Assembly: GCA_015494725.1 (NCBI GenBank)
Contig: WGAR01000046.1
Span: forward strand, 1-5,073
Length of the DNA stretch: 5,073 bases
Direction of reading: 5' to 3'
From: Thermodesulfobacteriaceae bacterium
Lineage (GTDB): Bacteria > Desulfobacterota > Thermodesulfobacteria > Thermodesulfobacteriales > Thermodesulfobacteriaceae
A model generated the notes under the pieces. The model did no database searches, had not been told where the DNA came from, and worked only from the letters and a program-made list of their open reading frames with translations. Positions 4,607 through 5,073 of this stretch are shown in pieces (positions within the stretch are counted from its first letter, which is position 1; the number at the start of each line of letters is the position of its first letter). A program made the position numbers and the translations under genes.

Positions 4607-5073
4607 ACCGGTTCTGGTCCAGGAGGTGCTGGAATGGCTCGCGGTCCGGCCCGGAGGATGGTATGCGGACGGCACGGTGGGGCTGGGAGGACATAGTGAA
4701 GCCATACTGCGGGCTTCGTCCCCGGACGGCTTTCTTTTCGGTTTTGAATGGGATGAGGAATCCCTGCGTCAGGCCGAAAAACGACTCTCCCCCTTTGCCG
4801 GAAGGTTCCGGCTTTTCCGGGCCAATTTTGCCGAGATGCCCCAGATCCTCGCCCGGGAGGGCGTGCAGGTGGAGGGAATCCTTCTGGATCTGGGATTGTC
4901 CTCCTTTCTTCTCGAGGGTTCGGGGAGAGGGTTCAGTTTCCTGCGGGAGGAGCCGCTGGATATGCGCATGGATACCCGCCTCCGGGTAACGGCCCGCGAT
5001 CTGATCAACCGCCTTTCCTATCCTCAATTGGTGGAACTCCTGCGTAATTACGGAGAGGAACCCCGGGCCGCCA
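4590..5073 (+). CDS. rsmH: RsmH, 16S rRNA (cytosine1402-N4)-methyltransferase, N-terminal part
   Basis: RsmH (MraW) uses S-adenosylmethionine to methylate N4 of C1402 in the decoding centre of 16S rRNA. The window holds 161 codons from GTG 4590 with no stop; the family is about 300 residues, so the C-terminal half lies to the right. The start MKIEHEPVLVQEVLEWL is typical (H-x-P-V-L-x-x-E-V-L). The SAM-binding motif I is D27-G-T-x-G-x-GGHS (27-36). DLGLSS (100-105), RGFSF (113-117) and PLDMRMD (122-128) are family signatures, followed by NYGEEPRAA. Motif II reads GFEWDEES (51-58), with Glu where many homologues have Asp. GGAG at 4576-4579 lies ten bases before the GTG, inside mraZ, and the 17-base overlap indicates translational coupling. 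The mraZ-rsmH order is the standard start of dcw. Confidence 0.95.
   Translation, partial: MKIEHEPVLVQEVLEWLAVRPGGWYADGTVGLGGHSEAILRASSPDGFLFGFEWDEESLRQAEKRLSPFAGRFRLFRANFAEMPQILAREGVQVEGILLDLGLSSFLLEGSGRGFSFLREEPLDMRMDTRLRVTARDLINRLSYPQLVELLRNYGEEPRAA

Noticed and set aside
4010..4705. Long minus-strand open frame of 231 codons opposite mraZ
   Set aside because: It lies antisense to the clear mraZ and rsmH genes, its translation is rich in Pro, Ser and His without domains, and it is a codon-bias shadow.
4603..4989. Plus-strand ATG frame of 128 codons after mraZ
   Set aside because: It is out of frame with rsmH, rich in Arg, Trp and Pro, and has no family signature. The real gene starts at GTG 4590 and stays open to the window edge.
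4581..5027. Minus-strand open frame of 148 codons opposite rsmH
   Set aside because: The plus-strand frame holds all RsmH motifs; this is a shadow.

Overview
The window is a GC-rich piece of bacterial chromosome carrying ordinary vertically inherited genes. It has no RNA genes, mobile elements or CRISPR. Gene content (YkgJ-type cysteine-cluster protein, TPR and HEAT proteins, MltG, MraZ, RsmH), tight packing and several GTG starts suggest a Gram-negative, possibly thermophilic member of the Desulfobacterota/Thermodesulfobacteriota. That placement is an inference from gene style and not a demonstrated assignment.

Layout. (1) At 1-714 on the + strand, the last codons of a HAD-like hydrolase overlap by 17 bases a YkgJ-family protein with eight cysteines. 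(2) At 655-2917 on the - strand lies a compact three-gene operon. In transcription order it encodes a protein with five 34-residue TPRs, a zinc-ribbon plus HEAT-like protein, and a second TPR protein with about 40-residue spacing. The genes are joined by two ATGA overlaps, and the last runs 60 bases tail-to-tail into the YkgJ gene. A sigma70-like promoter precedes the operon. (3) At 2986-3987 on the + strand is mltG, the membrane-anchored endolytic murein transglycosylase, divergent from the TPR operon. (4) At 3988-4147 is a 160-base regulatory gap. It holds an A/T hairpin, a perfect TTGACA -35 box with an A-tract upstream, and three 10-base-spaced MraZ-box-like repeats that run into the mraZ start codon. 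(5) At 4148-5073 on the + strand, mraZ overlaps the start of rsmH (mraW), the beginning of a division and cell wall (dcw) cluster that continues past the right edge.

The genes on the right form a cell-envelope theme: MltG sets glycan strand length, MraZ is the dcw regulator, and RsmH is the 16S rRNA methyltransferase that is almost always second in dcw. The three minus-strand genes have no assigned function. All three encode repeat or scaffold-type proteins and are probably co-translated, so a shared protein-interaction role is the natural guess and the least described part of the window. I see no strong evidence for a wholly new system. The most checkable points are the TPR/HEAT/TPR operon, the MraZ operator that overlaps the translation start region, and the convergent gene overlap.
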